Notes under the pieces: generated by a model
The model's database searches: none
Seen by the model: the letters and a program-made list of their open reading frames with translations, nothing else
Told to the model about the DNA's origin: nothing
In this document: one piece after another, positions 45,170-53,868 of the stretch
Layout: each line of letters starts with the position of its first letter
How positions within the stretch are numbered: position 1 is the first letter of the stretch
DNA from: Brachionus plicatilis
Lineage: Eukaryota; Rotifera; Eurotatoria; Ploima; Brachionidae
DNA length: 64,000 bases
Assembly: GCA_010279815.1 (NCBI GenBank)
Contig: QEOQ01000207.1
Location: 496,221 to 560,220, forward strand
Direction of reading: 5' to 3'
Position numbers and translations under genes: made by a program

Positions 45170-45640
45170 TCTTCATACAATGTTTCCCCAATGGATTGAA
45201 TACTTTCTCACAAACCGCTCTTTTAAATGTGGATTTAAAATTAATGAAAAGAAAACTTGATACACAACATTTACTAAAGCTCGTCTTAATTATGAGAAAA
45301 TATATGGAATGAAAATAAAAATCGAGAACTCACATATTCCTCTTGACCCAAATCCAACATTCCTTGGTATTAAATTAGACCCAAAAATCAATTACAAAGA
45401 ACATTTAAAAATTATCAATTCAAAAAAAATTTCCAAAATTAACATAATCAGAAAAATTAAAAGTTTTAAGTGGGGATCATCTTTTAAAATCAACAGAATT
45501 TTATATATATCACTCATAAAGTATTTCGACTCACTTATTCGACTACAGTTTTATAATGCTTTAATCAGGTACTCAGAAGATAAAAGCCAAAATGCAAAAA
45601 ATGCAAAATCGAGTCTATACAATATATATAAATATTAATT
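45170..45640 (+). mobile_element. Jockey-type LINE reverse-transcriptase fragment
   Basis: After an interrupted start (WIEYFLTNRSFKCGFKINEK, then a stop), an open frame from about 45309 reads IPLDPNPTFLGIKLDPKINY, then ISKINIIRKIKSF and SSFKINRILYISLIKY. These match the segment after the YxDD box in jockey-type elements. It differs from the LINE families at 39835-42460. It ends without a recognisable tail. Confidence 0.75.
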
Positions 45641-45797
45641 TTCTACTCTAATTATACACATATATTTAATACATATTTTAATCATATTGTAACCATCTGG
45701 ACTGAAAAGAAGACGCTGCAATTCGGAACTTCCCTGAAAAAACTTTTCCTAAATTATTTTTTAACACTCAAAGGCCCAATATTTTTTATTACGTTAA

Positions 45798-46851
45798 GGA
45801 CCATAGGGTCCTAAAAATCCCTAAAATTAGATTTGCTTTTTAGATAAAATAAATTAGATTATTTATTCAAATAATGTTAAAAAATGTTACAAATTGCAAA
45901 AATAAATGTCTTTTATCATTTTTGTTATACTTTCAAAAAAAATTATGTCTAGATTTAAGTAAAAACCTAAAATTATCTATAAAAAAAAATTTGATAAAAA
46001 TTCAAGAAAAAAATTTTTTTATCAAAAAAATTAAACTTTTATTTAAATTCTCAGTCCTTGATCGTAACAATTTTTACAAATCGATTTGAAAACCTTCTCC
46101 CCTAGACAAGGACCACATGTAAATTGTTTGCATTTGTCACAATTAAAGTTCGATTTGTTTCCATTACATAACCTAATTTGACACTTTTTTTTTGCAGATG
46201 AATCAATGTCAGTTCTTGCTAAGCATTTTCTAGAAGCAACTGGAGCAATTGGAGTTGTAGGCTGTACACTTTTATTCACCATTTCCAGTAATTCATTTGC
46301 CAATGATTTCAAATACATTCTACGCGAAATCTTACTTCTGTTACAAGTTTTATACAAGATCCAGCTGTTTATTCCGACTAAATTTATAATATTGTAATTT
46401 ATCTTTTTTCTAAGACTTGTCTCTTCTCCATCTTTCAATCTTATCCATATCATTCCATTTTTCGAAGTTTTGTCTATGTTAGTTTCTTCAATTTCTTCTT
46501 CGCTTTCATTTTCTTCATTATCAGAGTCTTCATCTGAATCATATTCAGCATTAGGCTAATTTGTTGTTTCCATTTCTTCTTCAAAATCATTATCAAAGTC
46601 ATCATTATCCTCATAATCATTATCATCATCATCAGAGGCTACTGATTGGGTATCATCCGCATTTCTAAGAAGTTCAAGGGCTTGTGAGGCAGCTTTTCGT
46701 CGAGACATGGTTCATAAAATTGTAATTTATAAAAGGAATTATTTAATTTAAGTAGATTCTGAAATTTAAAGCATAATTTGCTTGGTCTTCAATTTATTTT
46801 ACAAAAAAAAAGACAATATTTCTGTTGGGTCCAAAAAACCCCTCTTGGGCC
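45798..46851 (-). mobile_element. Internally deleted piggyBac element with TTAA duplication
   Basis: The ends are GGACCATAGGGTCC (left) and the reverse complement of GGCCCAAGAGGGG (right), each directly next to TTAA (45794-45797 and 46852-46855). GGGTCC blocks recur just inside both ends. The element carries a minus-strand transposase gene that has lost its catalytic core, so it is a non-autonomous derivative about 1054 bp long. Confidence 0.9.
46043..46708 (-). pseudogene. piggyBac transposase, N and C termini only
   Basis: From the ATG at 46708 the frame encodes MSRRKAASQALELL and a long acidic Asp/Glu region, with one in-frame TAG, up to NGMIWIRLKDG. It then goes straight to the C-terminal part (INSWILYKTCN, RRMYLKSLANEL) and the cysteine-rich finger CQIRLCNG ... 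CDKC ... CGPC ... CKNC. The region with the three catalytic aspartates is absent. Apart from the single stop, the frame is continuous across the deletion. Confidence 0.88.
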
Positions 46852-47034
46852 TTAACGTATATATTTTTTTTTTTGCAGAAAAATAAAAATATTTTAAAAC
46901 AAAAATGAATTAGTTATAATATTAATTGGATTTTAGATTTGATGAAAAAAAAAATTGTCAAAAATGAATAAATATATTGAGCAAAGAGCAAAATAAGCAT
47001 CTGTGAGTGTTAAATAAATAAATGAATAAAGTCA

Positions 47035-47110
47035 AAATTTCGACTTAAAAAAAGTTCAAGTTCGAATCTGGACTTGACTCTAGACTTGTGACTTTTTAAT
47101 AAACCTGATT
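47035..47110. repeat. Partial AAGTCC repeat
   Basis: AAAGTTCAAGTTCGAATCTG GACTTGACTCTAGACTTGTGAC is a degenerate copy of the palindromic part of the family at 4735 and 44930. Confidence 0.4.
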
Positions 47111-48230
47111 TTAAGTGACTCGAGTTAGTTTGGAACTAACGGATGCTCCAAAAAGGTTGCTGGGTTTTTGTTCTATAAATATTCAGATATTTTTAAGTTA
47201 TTATTTTGCAAATATTTAAAAGATTATTGATGTGGAATTAAATAAGATAATACCTAGTTTAATTTTTTTTATTGAATTTTTAAAAATTTTAATCGGATAA
47301 TATGAAATTTTAGTAGAAAATTAAATTACAAGAAGTAGAAATTCCATATATTTTCTTCTAATTGCACAAAAATAAAATATTTTTCAAATTTCCTTTCCTT
47401 TACAGCAAAATTTGGGTGAAATTTATTATTTAAATTTAGATGTTTTTTTCTTTAATAACTCATTTGTAAAATTTGATCCAAAAATAAATGCATAAAATTA
47501 AATTCTTTAATAAATAAAGTCGAAAATTAATAACTCAATAAATTTAAAACTAATGTGATACTTATCTAAAATTAAATAAGCAACTATATATTTTTTCTTA
47601 GATTGATATAAATTTAGTTGGTTTGCAATCAATACCTAAGTTTTTCTGATCAGCGTTATTTTCTGCATCAATGTGTAAAAAATCAAAAAATTTATTTATT
47701 TTTCTATTTATCTACAACGAGCATTAACTTCTTCAGAATAATTTATAATAATTTTAATAAATATTTTTAATAAAAGCGAGAAAATTGATATGAAAAATAT
47801 ATAATTTTTTTGATTAATAAAGAAAAATTTCGATTGCTTGAAATTTTCTTAAAATCAACAATACTTTTTCAGTTTTTTTTTAATTATATAATTGTGACTT
47901 AATTACATAATCAATTCTGTAAAATAATTACTCTAATTGTTTAATTATATATCTCAATACGGAAATGTCCAGCTAATCAGTTTAAATAATGAAAAGTCTC
48001 GTACTATTCACAATTAAGTGCAAAATTTGATTTTCACTTAACTTGTGACATTGAATTGGAAATATTTTCATAGAAAAATATTCCTCTTTAATTAAACAAT
48101 TCCGGTATTGAAGTTATCTGTGAGATAATTCCGGCAATAGTTATTTTATCACGTTTATCTATTTTGCCGGAAATTGAAACGAATTTCAAAAAAATATTTA
48201 GCTAAAAACAATGAAATAACTTTATGTAAT
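47111..48230. other. AT-rich intergenic region with two decayed repeats
   Basis: At 47299-47390 there is a decayed left arm of hairpin MITE H (TATGAAATTTTAGTAGAAAAT, then TCTTCTAATTGCACAAAAAT). At 47690-47745 there is a decayed minus-strand LINE family 1 terminus. No gene is seen. Confidence 0.5.
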
Positions 48231-48240
48231 CTTATATAAA
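48231..48240 (+). promoter_or_regulatory. Putative TATA box of the EGF-CFC gene
   Basis: CTTATATAAA lies about 50 bp before the ATG at 48287. The spacing is right for a core promoter, but the match is weak evidence in this base composition. Confidence 0.35.
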
Positions 48241-48286
48241 TCAAAAAAAATCTTAATCTAGCATTCAGATCAAATTGAAAAGAGAA

Positions 48287-49006
48287 ATGTGGCAACAAAT
48301 TATTCTATTCCATCTAGTTTTTAATTCAGCAATGGCAATTTCTTTGCTTCGCGAACCAGAATTGAATATTGACTACGACAAAGACTACTACAGCAGTGAC
48401 TTGGACTGTGCTTGTCTCAATGGTGGGTTTTGTGTGCTAGATAATGATTTCTGTGTATGTCCCCCGGAATTTACTGGCAGAAGATGTGAGCTTAAAATTG
48501 AAGTAGACAACTCGAACAAGTGTGGACATTTGTTAAATGGTGAAAGCGAGTTTTTGGACTGTGCCAAGTGTACATGTGACAAAAGAATTCTGACTTGCCA
48601 AGCTTTGACATCGCCAAGATGTGACTACAAGAAAATAATTAGCATCTACAACTTGAATATTAGCCTAGAATCGAACGATATACTAAAACTAAAAGGAGAA
48701 AAACTAGAAAAACTATTAGTGCTGATGAAAAGTACTCAAGCTTATGTCTACGAAAGTTATATACACGAATACAAATATGAGCACAATTATGGTCTGATAA
48801 TAAAAGATGTGGAAGCAAAAACAATTGAGATAGATTCGGCTTTGAGAGAAAAAAAGCTGACCATCTATAAATCAAGTGATGAATTGATCGGTATTTATTT
48901 CAACATTGAACACAATTCTCTTAATGGAAGTACTTCAATCAAAATTGATTTAAATTTTACAATTATTATTTTAGTTTTTTATATATTTTTTAAAGAATTT
49001 TGTTGA
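48287..49006 (+). CDS. EGF-CFC (Cripto/Cryptic-like) membrane protein
   Basis: Single-exon frame of 239 residues from the ATG at 48287. The open frame reaches 12 bases further up, but only a TTG is there. Residues 1-17 form a signal peptide. A compact EGF domain lacking the usual first loop (C41 to C67, with LNGGFC and CPPEFTGRRCE) is followed after 12 residues by a six-cysteine CFC-type domain (C79 to C112). Its spacing, C-x12-C-x2-C-x-C-x6-C-x7-C, is almost that of vertebrate Cripto. The rest is hydrophilic, and the C terminus (FTIIILVFYIFF) is a hydrophobic tail after an NGS site, suiting GPI anchoring. EGF-CFC proteins act as Nodal/TGF-beta co-receptors; that function here is inferred. 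An alternative is an EGF plus VWC-like protein, since CFC is VWC-related. Confidence 0.75.
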   Translation: MWQQIILFHLVFNSAMAISLLREPELNIDYDKDYYSSDLDCACLNGGFCVLDNDFCVCPPEFTGRRCELKIEVDNSNKCGHLLNGESEFLDCAKCTCDKRILTCQALTSPRCDYKKIISIYNLNISLESNDILKLKGEKLEKLLVLMKSTQAYVYESYIHEYKYEHNYGLIIKDVEAKTIEIDSALREKKLTIYKSSDELIGIYFNIEHNSLNGSTSIKIDLNFTIIILVFYIFFKEFC

Positions 49007-49093
49007 TAATTTTGTGTATATAATTTAATTTAGTGCCGAATTTTTTTAAAATAAATATTTTCTAAAAATTAAAAATATATGATAAAAAAATAC

Positions 49094-49176
49094 TGCCAGG
49101 GATGGGGATCGAACCCATGCTCACATTCGTGAATTGGATCTTAAGTCCAACGCCTTAACCACTCGGCCACCCTGGC
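49094..49176 (-). tRNA. trnL-UAA: tRNA-Leu (UAA)
   Basis: 83 nt. The minus strand reads GCCAGGGTGGCCGAGTGG (acceptor and D arm), anticodon loop CTTAAGA (anticodon TAA) with stem GGA/TCC-type pairing, a long class II variable arm (TTCACGAATGTGAG-like), GGTTCGATCC T arm, and closing CCCTGGC plus discriminator A. A T-run six bases downstream fits a Pol III terminator. No intron. A identical gene lies at 50223-50305 in the opposite orientation. Confidence 0.97.
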
Positions 49177-50222
49177 TTATAAAAAAATATAGCAATTTAA
49201 CACTTGTAAATTTTGTTCCTTATAAATTCCGAAATATTTTAAAAGCTAAGGGTTTAATAAAACGAACCCCTCTACATTTTAAATTTAAGATCTTTCATAT
49301 TCACAATATCACCCAATCTCCATAGAATTGGGAGAATTGTAAAGCAATAAGAGATGAAATCCCAAAACCCCTTTTTTTATAATTGTCACCCCTTTAAAAA
49401 TAAAAAATATGGCAGTAAAAAACAAATAGAAGAACATCTCTGTAGGTCTAAAGTCAAAAGCATAATTTGACGGAAAATCATCCCATTACAATAATTAAAT
49501 ATATGAGCCAGGAACCAAATAAGATTTTATTACGAAAAAAAGACAAAAATAAATTCTAAGTATAATAACCTTTAAGTTGATAAGAAGTTTTCTTTTAAAA
49601 AATAAAAAAAAAAAATTAAAAAGTTGTCAACCTTTTAAATAACTATCCTAGTTTACTTTAAAGTAAAATCACCTAAAAAAATGTCTTAAGCATGTTTTTA
49701 TGAAAATTATTTGGAATAATTAAATTTTGATTAATTTTCTTTAAAAACACATGAAATCGCTTTTTTTATTAAAAAACTTTAAAATTTATTAAGTTTAAAA
49801 ATAAAAAAAACTGACAATTATAGAAATAAATCAATGATATTGAATATTATTTAAAATGATATTTTCTTGAATTTAAAGTTAAAATTTTATCAAAGATTGA
49901 TTTTCAAATTTATAGTTTTATAATCAATATTGTGTGTATTTAAAATGCATTGTTAACTATTTTTAGAAGCATTATTTTATTTTTTTTCTTAACCCATGAA
50001 GCATTTTGGAATGATCATAGATCTCCCTATTTTTTATTATTTTTTCAAAAGTGTTAATGTAATTTACAAAAAATTTAGAGTAAATTCCAAGATCCAGTTT
50101 CCTTTTTTTTTAAAGATAAAAAATTCTAAATTATTTTTGAAATTAACTTTTGTTCAATTTTCAATGAATATTTTTAGTTCAAAATAAATTCAAATGAACA
50201 AATATATCTATAATTGTTATGA
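49177..50222. other. Spacer between the two tRNA-Leu genes
   Basis: At 49196-49560 the plus strand has coding-like debris: about 40 open codons (LVNFVPYKFRNILKAKGL onward), and then in another frame FFYNCHPFKNKKYGSKKQ and EEHLCRSK, a possible C-x14-H-x-C finger. Stops and frameshifts break it; I cannot assign a family. The remainder is AT-rich with nothing recognisable. Confidence 0.4.
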
Positions 50223-50305
50223 GCCAGGGTGGCCGAGTGGTTAAGGCGTTGGACTTAAGATCCAATTCACGAATGTGAGCATGGGTTCGATCCCCATCCC
50301 TGGCA
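50223..50305 (+). tRNA. trnL-UAA: tRNA-Leu (UAA)
   Basis: Same 83 nt sequence as the gene at 49094-49176, on the other strand. The two genes also share the first bases after the 3' end (GTATTTTTTT), which act as a Pol III terminator, but not their 5' flanks. Confidence 0.97.
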
Positions 50306-50370
50306 GTATTTTTTTTAACAAATATTATTTTTAATTTAAAATTTTAAATTTTAAATTTTAAAAATTTAAA

Positions 50371-50505
50371 CAGGATTTCTTTTTTCAGTACTTTTCTATG
50401 TGTTATGTGCAAGGAGCTACCATAGGTGACCTCCTAGTAGGCCATCTCCGCAAGCTAGTCTTGCTGTAGCTTATATATATTATTATTATTATTATTTTTA
50501 AAATA
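50371..50505 (+). repeat. Probable retroelement 3' tail ending in ATT repeats
   Basis: A GC-richer stretch (GGAGCTACCATAGGTGACCT onward, then GCTAGTCTTGCTGTAGCTTA) runs into ATATATATTATTATTATTATT. The form matches a short LINE or SINE end with a simple-repeat tail. No coding part is seen. Confidence 0.4.
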
Positions 50506-50732
50506 AAATTCTGAGTTAATTTTTAAAATTTGCAAAAATTATAGAACAAAACTACTAGCTTCTTTTTTTCGTATTTTGCAATCAACTAAATGCATATAAT
50601 TTAAAAATTATAAATTTCCATTGATTTTCCAAAGCATTTTATGTAACATTCTTATATAATTAAATATCTCATTTTGTTATCAAATGACCATGTTTAGATT
50701 AAGATTTAAGCTAATCAGTGCTTAAATTGAAA

Positions 50733-51530
50733 ATGTCAGTCAGCTCGATGTTATCCAAAAAAATGGCTCTAGCGCCTTTGTCATTGTTCAACAAATCATC
50801 AAGTTTGATCATAGCACCAGCATCAAACAGCGTGAAGCAGTAAACATATTTGAAAATAAAATTTAGTTAAATTTTATCCAAATTTGATTTAATTAGAATA
50901 ACTCGATCCCAGCAAACTGATTCTCAAAAAAACCTTCAAGTTGCCGAAAATTTGGACAAAGATGTTAAACCATACAAATTTTCTCCTTTTCAAATGTCTT
51001 TTGCCAACAATAAAATGGACTATACCATGGCCAGATTGGATGACTTGATGAATTTTGTTCGCCGTGGATCCCTGTGGCCCTTGACTTTTGGTCTAGCCTG
51101 CTGTGCTGTAGAAATGATGCACATCGCTGCTCCTAGATACGATATGGATAGATATGGTGTTGTATTCAGAGCCAGTCCGCGCCAAGCTGACTGTATCATA
51201 GTCGCTGGCACTGTGACAAATAAGATGGCTCCAGCTTTGAGAAAGGTCTATGACCAAATGCCCGCACCAAAATATGTCATATCAATGGGGAGCTGTGCAA
51301 ATGGAGGTGGTTACTACCACTATTCATACTCAGTAGTGCGCGGATGTGACCGCATTATTCCAGTTGATGTCTACGTACCTGGTTAGCATGCCTTATGGTT
51401 ATAGTTTTAAAAATTAAATATTTTTTCTAAAGGTTGCCCGCCATCTGCTGAAGCTCTCATGTATGGAATTCTTGTTTTGCAAAAGAAAATAAAGCGAAGG
51501 CCGAAACTTCAAGCTTGGTATAGAAAATAA
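50733..51530 (+). CDS. NDUFS7: NADH-ubiquinone oxidoreductase 20 kDa subunit NDUFS7, copy a
   Basis: Core complex I subunit that carries iron-sulfur cluster N2 and helps form the quinone site in the mitochondrial inner membrane. Exons 50733-50839, 50897-51381 and 51433-51530 (introns 57 and 51 bp) give 229 residues. The first 40 or so are Ser/Lys-rich without acidic residues, as in a mitochondrial presequence. The four N2 cysteines are present: C104-C105 in [12 protein letters not shown]169 in [11 protein letters not shown] and C199 in VPGCPP. The conserved [16 protein letters not shown] segment and WYRK end are intact. A few substitutions ([13 protein letters not shown]) depart from the usual DVMIVAGTLTNK. 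A second intact copy lies 1.5 kb downstream. Confidence 0.95.
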
Positions 51531-51793
51531 GGTTTTTGGTTAAAGTTGAAACAAAAAATAGGAAAATGTTTTTTTACTAAATACTTTAGCTAAAAAACTT
51601 GTTTTAAACAAATTTTACTCTAATGATATAAATAAAAAATTAACTCTATTTAAAAATTTAATAAAATCAATTGCATACATTAGCTAGATTAACTTCTATC
51701 TTTTTTTGAACCAGCCAAAAAAAATTTTAAATATTGAAAAAATTTATTTAAAATTGAACAATTAAAAAACCCTTTATTTATTTTAATATTCAA
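51531..51793. other. Spacer downstream of NDUFS7-a
   Basis: AT-rich; nothing recognisable apart from a likely 3' UTR. Confidence 0.4.
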
Positions 51794-51862
51794 GGTTGAT
51801 CAACAGGCTAGTGCCCTTATCTTTTTTCAAGACTGATTAACACTTCATTTATTTAATTATTT
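51794..51862 (+). repeat. Short retroelement tail (GTTGATCAACAGGC family), plus
   Basis: CAAGGTTGATCAACAGGCTA GTGCCCTTAT and GACTGATTAACACTTCATTT ATTTAAT; counterpart of 11150-11216. It lies between the two NDUFS7 genes. Confidence 0.45.
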
Positions 51863-52629
51863 ATAAAATTGATCATTTATTTTCTACTATTTATTAAGAT
51901 TTAAATTTCAAATTTGACTTTTTAAAGAATTTCATAGAGGCTTTCTAATTATTTTTAAAAGCATAAAATATTGATAGTGGTGAAATTGAATTAAATTTTA
52001 AATGGTATTTGAAAATTTGAATTTTATTTTTATCTCAATAAATATATTTGTGAATAATAAACTAAAATTAAATTCAAATAAGATTTTTTCAATCTTTTTT
52101 TAACGATAAATTTTTGATTTTCAAATTTTAATTAATTCAAATTATTTGTTAAAAATTGAAATACATTTTTTCTATTAATTAAAAAAGTATGCTATTAGAA
52201 GATGTTTGGCAAGGTTAAAAAGATTTTAATTCAAGTCGAAAAAGATTAGAAATCAAACCAAACATTGGATATTCAAACAGAATTAAAATAAATGTATATT
52301 CGATTATAAAAATATCAAATTTAGTGTTGAAACATTACTCAAATTGAAAAATTAAAATTTTTAATTTGAATGTTTTTATGTAAAAATTTAAATTAAGTTG
52401 AATTTTATTTGAATATGCCATATTTGATTTGGCGTGTGCTAATTCATTTACTTATCTTAACCAATTTTACTAGATGACTATGAAAATACCTTTCTTTTTT
52501 TAAAATTACTTTTTTGATTTTATCACTAAATACTGATCATTTAGAAAACATACTTATCAGATTAATACAAACCAAAATTTTAAACAAAATAGCTTATAAT
52601 AAATTTTTGAATATAGCAAATTTGTTTAG
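51863..52629. other. Spacer between NDUFS7 copies
   Basis: AT-rich; no gene is seen. Confidence 0.4.
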
Positions 52630-52745
52630 AAGTCTCAATATAAGTCCCACTCCGGACTTGGACTTTTATTTTAATGACTTTGACTTTAACTAGGCTGCCA
52701 CAATAACTACCTGAACAACTAAAAATTCATAAGGTCAGACTTTTA
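52630..52745 (+). repeat. Dispersed AAGTCC repeat, copy 3
   Basis: AAGTCCCACTCCGGACTTGG ACTT, TGACTTTGACTTTAACTAGG and CTGCCACAATAACTACCTGA match the family at 4735 and 44930. Confidence 0.6.
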
Positions 52746-53019
52746 ATTTTTTTTCAATGAGTTGGACTTTAATTTGGAAGTTTTAAACAAGACTGGAAAA
52801 AAGCTGCTAAAAAAATTGTTTGAAATTTAAAAAAAAAAAAATAAAAAAAAAAATAATAAATAATTCTTGAGCAAATTTTCAAGCGTTCAAAATTATAAAA
52901 TTTAATTGCAAAAGAAATTATAAAATTTTTGTCTTGATTTTTAATTTTAACTAGCCCAGATCTAAAATTAGAATTTATAAAGAATTAAATAAAAATCTAA
53001 ATGAATAATCTAAAAAAAA

Positions 53020-53788
53020 ATGGCTTTCAAAAATTTAATAAAAAAGTCTTTAATATTTAATGACTGTTCCAATCATTTTATCCCCATTTTATCACCATCA
53101 TCTTCTAAAACAGAGTATTTTTTTAATTTAATAATAATAGTTTTTATCTTTTTTTTAAGAATATGTCGCCATCAGCAAACAGACGCTCAAAAAAACCTTC
53201 AAGTTGCGGCCAAAATAGATAAAAATGTAAAACCATACAAATTTTCTCCTTTTCAGCTAAACTTTAAATCACACAAAATGGAATATACCATGGCTCGTAT
53301 TGATGACTTGATGAATTTCATTCGCCGTGGGTCTCTATGGCCCATGACTTTTGGTCTAGCCTGCTGTGCTGTAGAAATGATGCACATCGCTGCTCCTAGA
53401 TACGATATGGACAGATATGGTGTTGTATTCAGAGCCACTCCGCGCCAAGCTGATTTGATGATAGTGGCCGGAACACTTTGTAACAAAATGGCTCCAGCCC
53501 TGAGAAAGGTCTATGACCAAATGCCCGCACCAAAATGGGTCATATCAATGGGTAGCTGTGCAAATGGAGGTGGTTACTACCACTATTCATACTCAGTAGT
53601 GCGCGGATGTGACCGCATCGTTCCAGTAGATGTTTATGTCCCAGGTACTTGTTCCACCATTTGAAAAAAATAAATAATCAACTTCCTAAGGGTGTCCACC
53701 AACGGCCGAAGCTTTGATGTACGGAATTTTGGTTTTACAGCGAAAAATAAAGAGAAAATCAAGCGCTCAATCTTGGTATAGAAAATAA
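53020..53788 (+). CDS. NDUFS7: NADH-ubiquinone oxidoreductase 20 kDa subunit NDUFS7, copy b
   Basis: Exons 53020-53114, 53160-53644 and 53691-53788 (introns 45 and 46 bp) give 225 residues. The two splice sites sit at exactly the same codons and phases as in copy a; exons 2 and 3 have equal lengths (485 and 98 bp). All four N2 cysteines are kept. The core ([24 protein letters not shown]) looks closer to the canonical sequence than copy a. The presequence ([13 protein letters not shown] onward) is unrelated to that of copy a. The identical stretches between copies include synonymous sites, so duplication is recent or gene conversion is at work. Its 3' end faces the SLC3-like gene with only about 80 bp between. 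Confidence 0.95.
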
Positions 53789-53868
53789 ATAAAATTAAAA
53801 AATCAAAAAAACATTTTTTTTATTAAAAAAAATTAAATTCAACTAAAAAAATAACTAGCCTAAACACT

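Noticed and set aside
45874..46089. 71-codon lysine-rich plus frame
   Set aside because: Lies in the AT-rich left part of the piggyBac element; composition alone explains it.
48275..48286. Upstream start (TTG) for the EGF-CFC protein
   Set aside because: TTG is not an expected start in an animal nuclear gene; the ATG at 48287 begins directly with a signal peptide.
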